Shown: piece by piece, positions 19,641-27,692 of the stretch
Layout: the number at the start of each line of letters is the position of its first letter
Numbering within the stretch: position 1 is the first letter of the stretch
Source: Neiella litorisoli
GTDB taxonomy: Bacteria > Pseudomonadota > Gammaproteobacteria > Enterobacterales > Neiellaceae
NCBI RefSeq assembly: GCF_014773395.1
Contig: NZ_JACXAF010000010.1
Span: 113,480-177,479 of the forward strand
Length of the DNA stretch: 64,000 nucleotides
Direction: 5' to 3'
The notes under the pieces: model-generated
Databases searched by the model: none
What the model was told of the DNA's origin: nothing
What the model saw: only the letters and a program-made list of their open reading frames with translations
Program-made: the position numbers and the translations under genes

Positions 19641-19966
19641 GGTTTGTTTTCTCCCCAGTTGGTTGCAGCGATTTATTTTGATTGTTGACGTAAATACGTC
19701 ACTAGTGGAGTGCTGCAATTGAGCTAAATCATTGCAGTAAAGCCGCTATTCCGCAAGTGACCCAGATCTCGCAACCTGCTGTTTTACTTTAAAAATTTTG
19801 GGATTTAGCGCACAAATATTAGCCAGTACAAGCAACTTTAAGTTTTAACTCTAATATTTCCGGAGGATGAAATTGACGCTAACTGTATGTTTTAACGTTG
19901 CTTTAATGTTGCATCGAGGTAGCTGTTCGAATCGGCAGTTTAAACTAAACGTTTGAAGTAATTACT
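19641..19966. promoter_or_regulatory. Upstream region of the DUF1302 cluster with two inverted repeats
   Basis: This region without a gene holds a perfect palindrome TGACGTA-AA-TACGTCA (19686-19701), about 46 bp before the DUF1302 ATG. It also holds a 7-bp inverted repeat CTGCAAT / ATTGCAG with an 11-bp spacer (19713-19737). The first looks like a dimeric regulator operator. I could not fix a convincing promoter. The remainder, towards the DUF2835 stop, is AT-rich with no other evident feature. Confidence 0.5.
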
Positions 19967-20194
19967 CTAATCTTGTAAGCGGCGCAAAGAAATAAATTTC
20001 CCGTCAGCCGCTGTTTTCAGCAAAAACCAACCTCGAATGCCAGCGTGGGTGAGAAAAGGTTTGAAATGGACGGCCGCTAGCGAAATAGTTTTGCCGCCCT
20101 TTTCTCGGACCACGACACGCTGTGCAGCCCCGTTATACAGGGCTTGCAACTCATGATAGGAGACATCAACGTATATTTGATAATCAATGCCCAA
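19967..20194 (-). CDS. DUF2835 family small protein
   Basis: This short cytoplasmic protein (about 75 aa) contains IYVDVSYHELQALYNGAA, VHFKPFLTHAGIRGWF and KFISLRRL. These match DUF2835 landmarks (YQEFLPYYQG, RPFLT..GI.G.F, KFVSLEKI) known from Vibrio and Shewanella. The function is unknown. There is no ATG. The TTG ending at 20194 gives the usual family length. A GTG ending at 20236 would give 89 aa, and two TTG codons lie between. All options overlap the end of pepN, so translation is probably coupled. The start is uncertain; the reading frame is not. Confidence 0.75.
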   Translation of the reverse strand: MGIDYQIYVDVSYHELQALYNGAAQRVVVREKGGKTISLAAVHFKPFLTHAGIRGWFLLKTAADGKFISLRRLQD

Positions 20195-22790
20195 GGCTTT
20201 TACCAACAATTTCCTGAAGATCTTTGGACAAATCACTGAGCTGATAAATTTGTTCCAACTGAGCTTTCATTTGATCAGCCTGCGGCGCTGTAAATTTGCG
20301 CCACTGAGTCAACGGATTGATCAAACGTGCAGCAATTTGCGGATTTATGCTGTTTAAATTTTGGATTTTTTCAGCCAACCATTGGTAACCCGAGCCATCT
20401 TGAGCATGGAAATAGCGATAGTTCATGGCGCTGAAACCAGCAATTAATGAACGTGCGCGATTTGGGTTAGTCAATTTGAAGAAAGGCTTACCCTCAACCT
20501 TGGCTAAATTGCCAAAGCACTGTTCACTATTCCAGCAACCTTGCAGATTGAGCCACTTATCCATCACCAAGCCATCATCTTGCCAACGCTGCTCAAATTG
20601 ATCCATCAAGCTGTTGCGGCTGGCCAAATCAAACCGATTGGCAATGGTCAGCGCATTAAGCTGCTCTGTCATATTATCGCTGTTGTTATACAGCGCGACA
20701 CAGAGCTGATCGGCTGCTGGCGGATTAGCGGCAGCAATCCAGCCAAGGCAACTGGCCGACAAACTTCGTTTGGCAATAGATTCTGCATCAAGTTGATAGT
20801 CTGGCTGCTGCAACTGCTGGTACAAGGCCAAGCAACAATCATAAAGTGCTGATGCTAATTGCTCACGGATAACATCAAGGGCGTTAAGCAATGGATGAAT
20901 ATCAATCTGCTGGCGCTGGTTAACCAAGCCATTGACCGTTGGCAGTTGTAACAACCGCGCTTTCAATGCCGCCTCTATCTCGCCATCACTAGCAATAGCC
21001 AGTACGCCATCGATGATATTTTGCGGTAACGTCGATGTTTCACCATCGGCAATCTGCCAAATATAGCGAGCAAGCAGGCTCTGGATTGCATCCCAGCGGG
21101 TAAAGCCATCTTCACAATGCTGGGCCAAGGTAAGCAATTGCACATCCGAATATTGGTAGTTGAGCTTAATTGGCGCTGAAAACCCTTTTAGTAAAGCTGG
21201 CGTTGGCGCCGTTTTAACATGGTCGAAAGTGACGCTGGCAGACTCAGTCAGCAAACTATAGACATTGCCATCTGTCAGCTTGGCTTCGGTGTTTAATGGA
21301 ATCGCAGCACCAGTGTCATCATAGAGGCCAATCCGAAGTGGAATGTGGGTAGCGGTCTTGTCGCTCTGATCAGCAGTGGCAGGAGTCTGCTGGCTAAAAT
21401 TCAGGGTGTAAGTTTGGGTTTCGGCATTGTAGTGATCGGTTACCGAAACCTCCGGCGTCCCCGCTTGCTGGTACCAAGTGCGAAAACGCGACAAATCAAA
21501 TGCATTGGCATCTTCCATGGCCTGAACAAAATCATCGCAAGTCACAGCCTGACCATCATGGCGCTCAAAGTACAAGTCCATCCCGCGGCGGAAACCATCG
21601 GCGCCCAGCAAGGTGTGCATCATCCGGATCACTTCGGCACCCTTGTTATAAACCGTAACGGTATAGAAGTTATTCATTTCAATAACAGATTGCGGACGGA
21701 TCGGGTGAGCCATCGGGCCGGCGTCTTCGGCAAATTGATGACTGCGAATAATCGCCACATCATCAATTCGGTTGACCGCCGATCCGGTCATGTCTTCGCT
21801 AAAGCACTGATCGCGAAACACAGTTAAACCTTCTTTTAAAGAAAGTTGGAACCAGTCTCTACAGGTGACTCGGTTGCCGGTCCAATTGTGGAAATACTCG
21901 TGGCCGATAACCGATTCAATGCCGTTGAAATCTTGGTCTGTGGCAGAGCGCGCATTCGCCAGCACGTATTTGCTATTGAAAACGTTAAGACCTTTGTTTT
22001 CCATGGCGCCCATGTTGAAGAAATCAACCGCAACCACCATGTAGATGTCCAAGTCATATTCCAAGCCATAGACTTGTTCATCCCAAGCCATGGCATTTTT
22101 CAATGACGCCATGGCGTAGTCGGCCCGATCTAAATTTCCCTTGTCGACAAACAATTGCAGCGTGACATGACGACCACTCATGGTTTGAAAACTATCTTCT
22201 AACAAATCAAAGTCACCCGCCACTAAGGCAAATAAATAACAAGGTTTGGGAAACGGGTCTTGCCAAGTCACCGCCGTGCGACCGTCATCAAGTTGCTGCT
22301 TTGCAACTTGGTTACCATTGCTGAGCATGAACGGAAACTGGCTCGCATCGCCAATGATGGTGGTAGTAAAGCGAGCGAGTACATCTGGCCGGTCGAGGTA
22401 ATAGGTGATCTTGCGAAAGCCTTCGGCTTCACACTGGGTACAAAATGCGCCATCGGACAAATACAAGCCTTCCAGCGAAGTATTGGCTTGTGGGTTAATC
22501 ATCACCACAATGTTCAACTCAAACGCATCGCCCACTTCGGCGATGGTCAAGTGCGTGTCGGTTTGACTGTAGCCAGTGGCGTCCAACATCCGACCATCAA
22601 TCGCTACCGATTGCAGTTGTAATTGTTCACCTTCGAGGACCAATGGGTTGTTATGCCGGCCCTGTCGGCGCACCTGCATCACACTGGTAACGCGAGTGGC
22701 TTGTGGTTCAAGCTCAATGGTCAAATCGATTTGATCAATGGTAAATTCTGGCGAACGGTAGTCGCTGAGCAGTTTCGCTTTGGCTGTCAT
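20184..22790 (-). CDS. pepN: Aminopeptidase N (M1 family)
   Basis: This cytoplasmic zinc aminopeptidase of 868 aa (E. coli 870) removes N-terminal residues in the last steps of protein turnover. The substrate-binding GAMEN motif (MGAMENKGLN) and the zinc site HEYFHNWTGNRVTCRDWFQLSLKEG (HExxH plus the downstream Glu) are intact, followed by the C-terminal helical arch. The start is the ATG of MTAKAKLLSDYRSPEF, which aligns with E. coli MTQQPQAKYRHDYRAPDY and has GGAA at -9. A TTG start nine codons earlier is less likely. The 3' end overlaps the DUF2835 frame. Confidence 0.97.
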   Translation of the reverse strand: MTAKAKLLSDYRSPEFTIDQIDLTIELEPQATRVTSVMQVRRQGRHNNPLVLEGEQLQLQSVAIDGRMLDATGYSQTDTHLTIAEVGDAFELNIVVMINPQANTSLEGLYLSDGAFCTQCEAEGFRKITYYLDRPDVLARFTTTIIGDASQFPFMLSNGNQVAKQQLDDGRTAVTWQDPFPKPCYLFALVAGDFDLLEDSFQTMSGRHVTLQLFVDKGNLDRADYAMASLKNAMAWDEQVYGLEYDLDIYMVVAVDFFNMGAMENKGLNVFNSKYVLANARSATDQDFNGIESVIGHEYFHNWTGNRVTCRDWFQLSLKEGLTVFRDQCFSEDMTGSAVNRIDDVAIIRSHQFAEDAGPMAHPIRPQSVIEMNNFYTVTVYNKGAEVIRMMHTLLGADGFRRGMDLYFERHDGQAVTCDDFVQAMEDANAFDLSRFRTWYQQAGTPEVSVTDHYNAETQTYTLNFSQQTPATADQSDKTATHIPLRIGLYDDTGAAIPLNTEAKLTDGNVYSLLTESASVTFDHVKTAPTPALLKGFSAPIKLNYQYSDVQLLTLAQHCEDGFTRWDAIQSLLARYIWQIADGETSTLPQNIIDGVLAIASDGEIEAALKARLLQLPTVNGLVNQRQQIDIHPLLNALDVIREQLASALYDCCLALYQQLQQPDYQLDAESIAKRSLSASCLGWIAAANPPAADQLCVALYNNSDNMTEQLNALTIANRFDLASRNSLMDQFEQRWQDDGLVMDKWLNLQGCWNSEQCFGNLAKVEGKPFFKLTNPNRARSLIAGFSAMNYRYFHAQDGSGYQWLAEKIQNLNSINPQIAARLINPLTQWRKFTAPQADQMKAQLEQIYQLSDLSKDLQEIVGKSLGH

Positions 22791-22875
22791 GAGAGATTCC
22801 GGTGTTACGTATCGCAACTGGCATTTAGAAAAGGAATAAGAAATGGGCTGCTTGGATCAGCAACCCATATTGGAA

Positions 22876-24933
22876 CTATTTGTTTCTCGCTAAGTTGGGC
22901 GCATCGACCAAATCAAATGCAATGGCGATGGTTTCATCTAACACGGCATCCTCTGGCCCTGCACGATCATCATCTTCCAAATCATCGTACTGCTCGGTGG
23001 ATGCCAATGGCTCTTTACCCTCACGCGCTCGGCGTTCATTTTCTCGCGCCAGCAGGCGCGCCTTGCGCTCTTCTCGTTCTTTCAAACGTTTCTCTTTATT
23101 TAGAGAAACTTGTTTGTCTTCTTTTTCTTTCTGGTAACGAGCTATGTCTTCAAAAATGTAACCGAACTCAGGGTTGGTCTCAATGCGTTGCACATGACGA
23201 CTGTTTACCCCTTCAATCCACGGTTTCACTTCATCAATGCGGAGGAAGTTAGCAGTACCGATGCGATCCCAAGGCAGCGCGTTGTCTTCTTGGCTTTCGC
23301 CATATTCGCTCGGATCAATCTCCTGCGGGAACTTAATATCAGGGATCACACCCTTGTTCTGGGTTGAGCCACCGTTAATTCGATAGAACTTCGCAGTGGT
23401 GAACTGGATATCACCCAGTGGGTTTTGGAACAAATCAAAGCGACGATTCAGGCTGCGGTGGTTTTGCACCGTACCTTTACCAAAGGTCTGCTCACCGACA
23501 ATTAATGCACGTCCATAATCTTGCAGCGCTGCGGCGAAGATTTCAGAAGCCGACGCACTGTAGCGATCGACCATCACCACCATCGGACCGGCATATTGAG
23601 TGCGCGGATCACGGTCTGAATCAACCGTCACTTCACCAATCATGTTGCGACGCTGAACCACTGGCCCACGCTCAATGAACAACCCTGTTAAGGAAATGGC
23701 TTCAGGCAGAGAACCACCACCATTGCCGCGCAAATCAACAATAACTGCATCCAAGTCTTCGAGCGCAATTTCTTGTAACTGCTTGCGGACGTCATCGCTC
23801 AAGCCGTTGTAGAAGCTTGGAATATCAATCACGGCTACCGCTCTGCCAGCATATGGGCCAGTTTCTGGGCGCTTGATTTCAGTTTTCGCGGCTTGGTCTT
23901 CAAGACGAATTTTGTCGCGGGTAATGGTGACGATTTTGGCTTCACCATCAACGCCGCCTTTGACCGGCACGACCTCTAAAAATACTTTGGTGCCTTTCGG
24001 GCCTTTAATCAGTTCAACGACTTCATCCAGACGCCAGCCAACGATATTGACAATGTCTTCATCTTCCTGCCCAACGCCAATTATTTTGTCATCAGGCTTG
24101 AGCTGACCGGAAGATGCTGCAGGCCCTCCTGCTACTAAGCGTCGAATTACGGTGTAATCAAAGTCAGATTGCAATACTGCGCCGATGCCTTCGAGCGACA
24201 AATTAATGTCTTGCTTGAAACGCTCGGCGTTGCGTGGCGATAAGTAGCTGGTGTGCGGCTCAATTGAGCGAGCGAAGGAATTCATCAATAATTGAAAAAC
24301 ATCTTCGCTATTGGTTTGGGTCAAGCGCTTCAAACCATAGGTGTAACGCTTGGTGAGCAATTCGCGAGCTTCTTCTTGAGTTTTGCCGGACAACACCAGA
24401 TTCAGCGCATCGGCCTTTACTTGCAGACGCCAGATGGCATCTAGCTCAGCCGTTGTGGTCGGCCATGGCAGCTCATTACGATCGTAAGCGAGCGACTCAT
24501 CCTTGGTGAAATCGAAGTCCTTGTCCAACAGGCTCAAGGCATAATTAAGTCGCTCAAAGCGGCGCTTTAGATTGAGCTGGTAGATTTCGTAAGGAACATC
24601 CAAACGGCCGCGTTTGAGGTAATCATCAAACTTAGTCTTGTAAGCGGCGAATTGGTCGATGTCGGATTGAATAAAAACCTGACGGTTGTAATCAAGGGTA
24701 TCGAAGTATCGATCAAATATTTTTACCGAAAACTCATCATTCAACTCAATGGGGTGATAATGAGATTGGGTAAAGACATCAGTGACTCGAATGGCAGCGT
24801 TTTTGTGCTGCTTTTCCTGTTGCAATTGTGGCAGATCGTCAACGGTGTAAGTTTGCGTTTCAACCTGAGCTGCAGAAAAAGCTACCGCTGGTGTTAACAC
24901 CAGAGCAGCACACATATGTTGCCAAAACTTCAT
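22876..24933 (-). CDS. prc: Periplasmic tail-specific protease Prc (Tsp)
   Basis: The protein is 685 aa with a signal peptide (MKFWQHMCAALVLTPAVAFSAAQ). It has an N-terminal helical region, a central PDZ domain (SLEGIGAVLQ to PVKGG) and an S41 protease core. The catalytic Ser/Lys pair is visible in DRYSASASEIFAAALQDYGR and EQTFGKGTVQ, which match E. coli S430 and K455. The basic C-terminal region (KEKEDKQVSLNKEKRLKERE) corresponds to DUF3340. Prc cleaves proteins with nonpolar C-termini and controls peptidoglycan hydrolases such as MepS. It follows proQ and msrC in the E. coli order and probably shares their transcript. Confidence 0.97.
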   Translation of the reverse strand: MKFWQHMCAALVLTPAVAFSAAQVETQTYTVDDLPQLQQEKQHKNAAIRVTDVFTQSHYHPIELNDEFSVKIFDRYFDTLDYNRQVFIQSDIDQFAAYKTKFDDYLKRGRLDVPYEIYQLNLKRRFERLNYALSLLDKDFDFTKDESLAYDRNELPWPTTTAELDAIWRLQVKADALNLVLSGKTQEEARELLTKRYTYGLKRLTQTNSEDVFQLLMNSFARSIEPHTSYLSPRNAERFKQDINLSLEGIGAVLQSDFDYTVIRRLVAGGPAASSGQLKPDDKIIGVGQEDEDIVNIVGWRLDEVVELIKGPKGTKVFLEVVPVKGGVDGEAKIVTITRDKIRLEDQAAKTEIKRPETGPYAGRAVAVIDIPSFYNGLSDDVRKQLQEIALEDLDAVIVDLRGNGGGSLPEAISLTGLFIERGPVVQRRNMIGEVTVDSDRDPRTQYAGPMVVMVDRYSASASEIFAAALQDYGRALIVGEQTFGKGTVQNHRSLNRRFDLFQNPLGDIQFTTAKFYRINGGSTQNKGVIPDIKFPQEIDPSEYGESQEDNALPWDRIGTANFLRIDEVKPWIEGVNSRHVQRIETNPEFGYIFEDIARYQKEKEDKQVSLNKEKRLKEREERKARLLARENERRAREGKEPLASTEQYDDLEDDDRAGPEDAVLDETIAIAFDLVDAPNLARNK

Positions 24934-24977
24934 TCAATACCCTCTTGTGAAATTTTTCAGCACCGAGTTAGCATCGC

Positions 24978-25634
24978 TTATTCAGCGGCAATGACTCGGT
25001 CATTTGCTACTTCAATGGCCATTCCAGATGCCAGCGTAACACGAACGCTCTCTTTGAGTACTTCTGAGATAGTCGCCTGAACTGGATTTGACCCTACCAG
25101 TATTTGGACCGACTTCCCAACATGGAGTTCACTCTGTGCTAACGGTTTAGCCGGCGCAGTTGCCTTAGCTGGCGATTTTGGCTTATCAGTTCGCGGTTTG
25201 CTGCTCCGCTTTGGCTTAGCCGCCCGAGCTTTACGGCCTTGCTCCTGATCTTTGTCTTTCGCCTTGGCCTTTCTGGCTTCTGCTGCTTTTTTCTTACGTT
25301 CGGCAATGCGAGCTTTGATTTCGACCAAGCGCTCCTGAGCGTATGACTCGTGCTCTTCGGTCACCGCATCACCGGTGCTGCCGTCTAGATTGACGCGCAA
25401 TGCTTTCGCTTTAACTGACGACAAATAACGCATGCTAGAAGTATAGTGGCGAATTGCCTGACGCAAGCGCGTATTACTTATACGTTCGTTGTCAGCTAAT
25501 GCCTCAACTAGATCCTGAAAAATCCCGATTTTAAGTGGTTTCGCGTCACCTTCGGTAACAAAGCACTGGGGATATGTCTCAGCCAAAAACGCGATGATTT
25601 CGCGATTTTCTGTCAGTTTGGGCTGTTGTTCCAT
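24978..25634 (-). CDS. proQ: RNA chaperone ProQ
   Basis: The 218-aa protein has an N-terminal FinO/ProQ domain (about 1-120) with CFVTEGDAKPLKIGIFQDL and RLRQAIRHYTSSMRYL. A Lys/Ala/Arg-rich linker (about 125-165) and a small C-terminal Tudor-like domain (GKSVQILVGSNPVQATISEV) follow. ProQ binds structured 3' ends of many small RNAs and mRNAs. Length and architecture match E. coli (232 aa). It lies 16 bp after msrC and 45 bp before prc, as in E. coli. Confidence 0.96.
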   Translation of the reverse strand: MEQQPKLTENREIIAFLAETYPQCFVTEGDAKPLKIGIFQDLVEALADNERISNTRLRQAIRHYTSSMRYLSSVKAKALRVNLDGSTGDAVTEEHESYAQERLVEIKARIAERKKKAAEARKAKAKDKDQEQGRKARAAKPKRSSKPRTDKPKSPAKATAPAKPLAQSELHVGKSVQILVGSNPVQATISEVLKESVRVTLASGMAIEVANDRVIAAE

Positions 25635-25649
25635 TAATACGTTTAACCT

Positions 25650-26138
25650 TTACTTTTGCGCCACTGCGCGTTTAAACAATGGCGCTACAACTTGAGCGAC
25701 TAATTGCTCAAGACCGTTTTGCTCCACTTCACTAAATCGATTCAAACTTGGACTATCAATGTCCAACACGGCTAACACCGTACCATCGACCACAACTGGC
25801 ACGACAATTTCCGATTCGCTTGCCGCATCACAGGCAATATGACCAGCAAATGCATGTACATCAGCGACCCGCTGGGTCTCGCCGGTTGCCATCGCTGTGC
25901 CGCACACGCCCTTGCCTTTGGCAATGCGTATGCAAGCAGTTTTGCCTTGAAATGGCCCTAATACAAGTTCATCTTGTTCAACGATGTAAAAACCACACCA
26001 ATTAATGTCATCCATTAACTCGTTAACCAACGCACTCAGGTTCGCCAAATTAGCGACCAGGTTGGATTCACCGGCGGTCAGGGCTTGAGCTTGCGCAATC
26101 GATTGTTGCCAATCAATGGCAGAAAGAGTTTCAGACAT
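25650..26138 (-). CDS. msrC: Free methionine-(R)-sulfoxide reductase (GAF domain)
   Basis: The 162-aa GAF-fold enzyme reduces free L-methionine-(R)-sulfoxide with thioredoxin. The three redox cysteines of the family are present in GKTACIRI, GVCGTA and HIACDAASESEIVVPV, close to E. coli ACVRI, GVCGTA and HIACDAASNSEIVLPL. The chosen start (MSETLSAIDW) has AGAAG just upstream. An ATG six codons earlier lacks a ribosome site. It is first in the msrC-proQ-prc set. Confidence 0.93.
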   Translation of the reverse strand: MSETLSAIDWQQSIAQAQALTAGESNLVANLANLSALVNELMDDINWCGFYIVEQDELVLGPFQGKTACIRIAKGKGVCGTAMATGETQRVADVHAFAGHIACDAASESEIVVPVVVDGTVLAVLDIDSPSLNRFSEVEQNGLEQLVAQVVAPLFKRAVAQK

Positions 26139-26271
26139 GTACTTCTTTTGTTGCATTGAATTAGTTAGCCGGCGGCATCATACCGCAGCGGAAAAAGTAA
26201 GGCACCTGAAAAAACCACCAATAGCGAGCCAATTGCTCGATATTTCGCCGCTTGGCGCCCACTCTGCGATG

Positions 26272-27225
26272 TTATTTGTCACTTAATTGCCGCAACACCT
26301 TTTTCAGGCCCGGCTCCAATGGCGCATTGATTTCCATGAGTTTGCCAGTATTCGGATGTTTAAAGCGCAACCGAATGGCATGTAAAAATAGACGATTAAC
26401 ACCAACATCGGTCATTTGTGCGGAAAATTCGCGGTCACCATATTTGCTGTCCGCAGCAATCGGGTGGCCTGCAGCTTGGCAATGAACGCGGATCTGGTGG
26501 GTCCGACCGGTTACCGGAAACGCTTCAACCAAGGTTGCTTTGGCGAAGCGCTGCTCAACCTTATAGCGGGTCAGCGCTGCCTTACCTTGGTCGTCGACTC
26601 GAACCATCCGCTCGCCAGATTTCAGCGTGTTTTTCATTAATGGTGCATTGACCTTGTTGCGCCGCGCCGGCCAATGACCTTTTACTAAACACCAGTAATA
26701 CTTTTCGACTTCTTTATCGCGCAGCATACGGTGCAGTTCGCGCAAGGTACTGCGTTTTTTGGCAACCAATAGACAACCAGAGGTGTCGCGGTCAAGACGG
26801 TGCACTAATTCGAGAAAACGAGCATCTGGGCGCAATGCTCGAAGCGCCTCAATTGCGCCAAAGGACAAGCCGCTGCCGCCATGCACTGCTAGCCCCGAGG
26901 GTTTATTGAGGACAATAAGGTTGTCGTCCTCAAACATAATGTGCTTCTCCAAATCTTTTACTTTGTTGAGTTTTGAAGAAGGCACAGGATCAGGACGCTC
27001 TGCCAGCCGCACCGGCGGGATGCGAACGATGTCATCAGGTTGCAGCTTATAATCGGGTTTGCAGCGCTTTTTGTTGACCCGAACCTCGCCCTTGCGAACG
27101 ATTCGATAGACCAAGCTTTTTGGTGCGCCTTTTAACTGGGTAATTAAAAAGTTGTCAATGCGCTGACCGGCCATATCGGCACTGATGGTCACAAATGCAA
27201 CTTTTGTTGTAATGGTATCTGTCAT
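26272..27225 (-). CDS. rluC: 23S rRNA pseudouridine(955/2504/2580) synthase RluC
   Basis: The 317-aa protein has an N-terminal S4 domain (about 20-75, QRIDNFLITQLKGAPKSLVYRIVRKGEVRVN) and a pseudouridine synthase core. The catalytic Asp is in ELVHRLDRDTSGCLL (D145; E. coli RluC D144), followed by the GRTHQIRVHC motif. It modifies three uridines around the peptidyl transferase centre. It is divergent from rne, the same arrangement as in E. coli, and this favours RluC over the similar RluD. Confidence 0.95.
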   Translation of the reverse strand: MTDTITTKVAFVTISADMAGQRIDNFLITQLKGAPKSLVYRIVRKGEVRVNKKRCKPDYKLQPDDIVRIPPVRLAERPDPVPSSKLNKVKDLEKHIMFEDDNLIVLNKPSGLAVHGGSGLSFGAIEALRALRPDARFLELVHRLDRDTSGCLLVAKKRSTLRELHRMLRDKEVEKYYWCLVKGHWPARRNKVNAPLMKNTLKSGERMVRVDDQGKAALTRYKVEQRFAKATLVEAFPVTGRTHQIRVHCQAAGHPIAADSKYGDREFSAQMTDVGVNRLFLHAIRLRFKHPNTGKLMEINAPLEPGLKKVLRQLSDK

Positions 27226-27569
27226 AGGCGCGCAAGTTTAACACCGAATGGTGATCTGCTGAATTGATTTTAGGTTGCTATCCACAGGTTTATCACCGAC
27301 AATGAGCCGCTGAAACTGCCTCTGACACAAGCAGTTGTGTCGGCCGACGGTGCAATTTATACACGAGACCGAGTCATGCTGGACTCTGCCAAAGCGTCTC
27401 AATGACACCGTAACGCCCGACAAAATAACGATTTAATAAAGAAATGAACGCCACCAGAACATGGCGTAATAGACGAGTTCTGAGAAATTTTTTGCAGCTG
27501 CGCAGCAGCTGATTTGCCGTGTAGCCTTTAGTTGCTACACCACAATTAGAATAAAATTTAGTTGCCTCT
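27226..27569. other. rluC-rne intergenic region, distal part
   Basis: No gene is supported here. It must hold the divergent promoters of rluC and rne and the distal rne leader. Two strong hairpins are visible on the plus strand: CAGCTGC / GCAGCAGCTG near 27496-27512, and GTGTAGC / GCTACAC with an 8-nt loop near 27519-27540. They probably belong to the long rne leader. Confidence 0.5.
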
Positions 27570-27692
27570 CGCACGCCCCCAAGCATCGTTCCAACCGTGA
27601 GGTTGTCGAGATTGGACACGGGGCTAGGCCCTGAACACGTTTCTTACGTGCACGTTTTGCTGTGGCTAAAATATTAAGAGATTTAGTCATTT
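27570..27692 (+). promoter_or_regulatory. rne 5' leader, RNase E autoregulatory element (rne5-like)
   Basis: The 123 nt before the rne ATG include CAACCGTGAGGTTGTCGAG, GGACACGGGGC and later AAAATATTAAG. These line up with the E. coli leader as I remember it (AACCGTGAGGTTGGCGACG..., ACACGAGGC). The stem CAACC / GGTTG around GTGA fits the conserved hairpin that lets RNase E bind and destabilise its own mRNA. An Rfam rne5 search would settle the limits. Confidence 0.7.

Noticed and set aside
27374..27619. 81-aa minus-strand frame in the rne leader
   Set aside because: It has no ribosome site, recognisable domain or conserved neighbour, and it overlaps the conserved rne leader, which explains the sequence better.
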